A stretch of DNA of 64,000 bases, from NCBI GenBank assembly GCA_949987705.1, contig CATLJY010000880.1, positions 1 through 64,000 of the forward strand, read 5' to 3'. Below, one piece after another: positions 62,525-64,000 of the stretch. The stretch is from Thereva unica. Lineage: Eukaryota > Arthropoda > Insecta > Diptera > Therevidae. Numbering within the stretch: the first letter of the stretch is position 1; every line of letters begins with the position of its first letter. A program made the position numbers and the translations under genes. The notes under the pieces were generated by a model. The model saw only the letters and a program-made list of their open reading frames with translations, did not search any database and had not been told where the DNA came from.

Positions 62525-64000
62525 ATAATCTGTTCATTAAAGTAATAAACATATTTGAATTCATTAGTGCAAATAAAAGCTAATTTTTCAATCAAAATGA
62601 ATATTTCATTTCACTCCTTTTTGTATCCATACAAAATAATGATAATTTAATATAAATGATTCAATTTTATTCATAAAAGTATGCAATCATTTCATCAATG
62701 TTTTCTCATGACGTTAAACTCTCGTCCGTAAACCCTCTTTACAGACAACAATTTATTTTTTTTATTTTTATTAATTCTTAATTATAAAATAACTCCTAAA
62801 AATCACGAAAACAAACAACTGACAAATATTGAAAATAGATTTCACAATAAAAAATTGTTGTTTCAAACGGCAACCCTATTTTCCAAAGTCTACTGCTTTA
62901 CGCGGTACCATTTCTTTCCACAGTAGACTAGAAGAAAGTGGAGTCTATTCTATCACAATCGACTCTCGCAATAAGCCCCACAGCCATCATACGGTGCGGG
63001 TATATGCGTCCTGGCCTTAAGAAGTACTACGGTAGAATTGGACTACGACCTGACGATGACATCAACCACTAGTTTTATATGCGACTCGGAGGCAGGTAGT
63101 AATTGCGTTGGAAGGCTACGTGTTCAAGAAGTTCAACGTTGCCAAGGGAGATAGTTACCGAACTGGCGATTAAGTAAGTCTGTTTTATAATTTTGATCTG
63201 TGCGAACTGCGAAGGGAACGAAAGTTTTCTTTAAGTTCGACTTCCATGAATTCTTTATGATCTCGGCAAAAGCGACAGAAAAAACTTACTATAAAAACTC
63301 TCGTTTAAGCCATAAAAAAGATTCATGCCTAAATTATCTCCTGATATAACGACTGGAGAAAAAATATTTTTTTGTAAACCATCAATTGTAATTGTAATTC
63401 CATTTTGAAATATCTTGCTTCCTGTCAACGGTTCTGTGGAGCATTGCAAAAAAAAAAATTATTGTCCAGTTTTGAAGAATATTGAGGAGACAAGCAAGCC
63501 ATTTCTTAATCAACTACTCCTATTTTATTAACGCCAGTACGTGATCCTAGGGGATTGTTAATTTCTAGTTTATCGAAATATATGGAGATAGTGGCAAGAA
63601 GTAAACTCTCACACGTTTACTATGGCTGACACCACTGAACAGAAATAATAAATAATAATATTGACATTCACTTTAATTTTTTTTAGCAATTTGATGACAA
63701 TTTAATTAATTTATGTTTTACTTATAACAAAAAACAATAACTGTACCAATAATACTAGTTTATTTTAAACGGCTTAAGCATACCCAGAGCACTCACAATT
63801 TATGCTTTACTCCTATTACATTTATTATTCAAATTACTTTTATTTTGGCAGTCGAGTACACCTTTGTTTGTGTTAATAAATTCCACTCCATAAATTTTTT
63901 TGGTTGACGTTTTGTTGTGTTATGTTTGAAATTCACGAATGAATTGATATTTATAATGTATAGATACTAATGTGTAATCGTTTTGATGTACAAACGCGAC
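62525..64000. other. Helentron 3' flank and intergenic sequence, no gene seen
   Basis: AT-rich. It may contain the Helentron 3' terminus, which I could not place. Paired words AAAGTCTACTGC and CACAGTAGACT near 62886-62935 form a short imperfect inverted repeat. Small ORFs at 62829 and 63255 have no recognised features. Confidence 0.4.

Overview
This window is animal nuclear DNA, almost certainly from an insect. The one clear host gene, at the right end, is a short neuropeptide F receptor (sNPFR) whose C-terminal tail matches the insect family. Nearly everything else is transposable elements (TEs) and satellites of insect type: Ty3/Gypsy, BEL/Pao, Ty1/copia, CR1/Jockey-like and other non-LTR elements, Transib, PIF/Harbinger, hAT and a Helentron. 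There are no operons, rRNAs or CRISPR arrays. I cannot assign the insect order.

Layout. 1-6.4 kb: the 3' half of a + strand Gypsy element with an intact pol and a canonical -1 frameshift site. Its 3' UTR is split by a repeat carrying about 19 copies of a 118-bp satellite. 6.4-10.3 kb: a - strand Gypsy (17.6/297-like) with gag, pol, frameshift site, primer-binding site and part of the 5' LTR, but no integrase. 12.3-14.4 kb: Transib copy A, a relative of RAG1 transposase with recombination-signal-like ends. 15.7-23.9 kb: non-LTR fragments, a hAT MITE with target duplication, a PIF/Harbinger element with an N-terminal transposase remnant, and a 1.66-kb near-perfect palindrome. 23.9-25.5 kb: a broken - strand Gypsy pol. 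27.3-40.7 kb: a nested stack. A dispersed minisatellite element is split by a Harbinger-like element (28609-40404, TTA duplication), which holds Transib copy B (5-bp duplication TGCCG), a CR1-like element with an inverted 5' end, and a BEL/Pao element (32313-40110, duplication CCTCC) with 1.68-kb LTRs but only Gag-protease. 41.2-44.2 kb: a tandem array and a truncated copia with half-tRNA primer site. 44.2-57.0 kb: two inverted 1.4-kb copies of one sequence flank a second BEL/Pao element (45812-51849, LTRs identical by eye), itself split by a non-LTR insertion, and a 128-bp satellite with 368-bp higher-order structure. 58.0-59.5 kb: sNPFR. 60.7-62.5 kb: a two-exon Myb/SANT-like gene start and the 3' part of a Helentron (Pif1-type helicase plus endonuclease).

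The TEs do not cooperate as a pathway, but several relate to one another. Both Transib copies carry the same RSS-like architecture at their ends. The gag-only BEL element, and the lesion-bearing BEL with identical LTRs, both suggest mobilisation in trans. The most unusual structures are the Transib/RSS ends, the eight hairpins with compensatory changes in each BEL LTR, and a tRNA-3'-end-like filler at one BEL junction.
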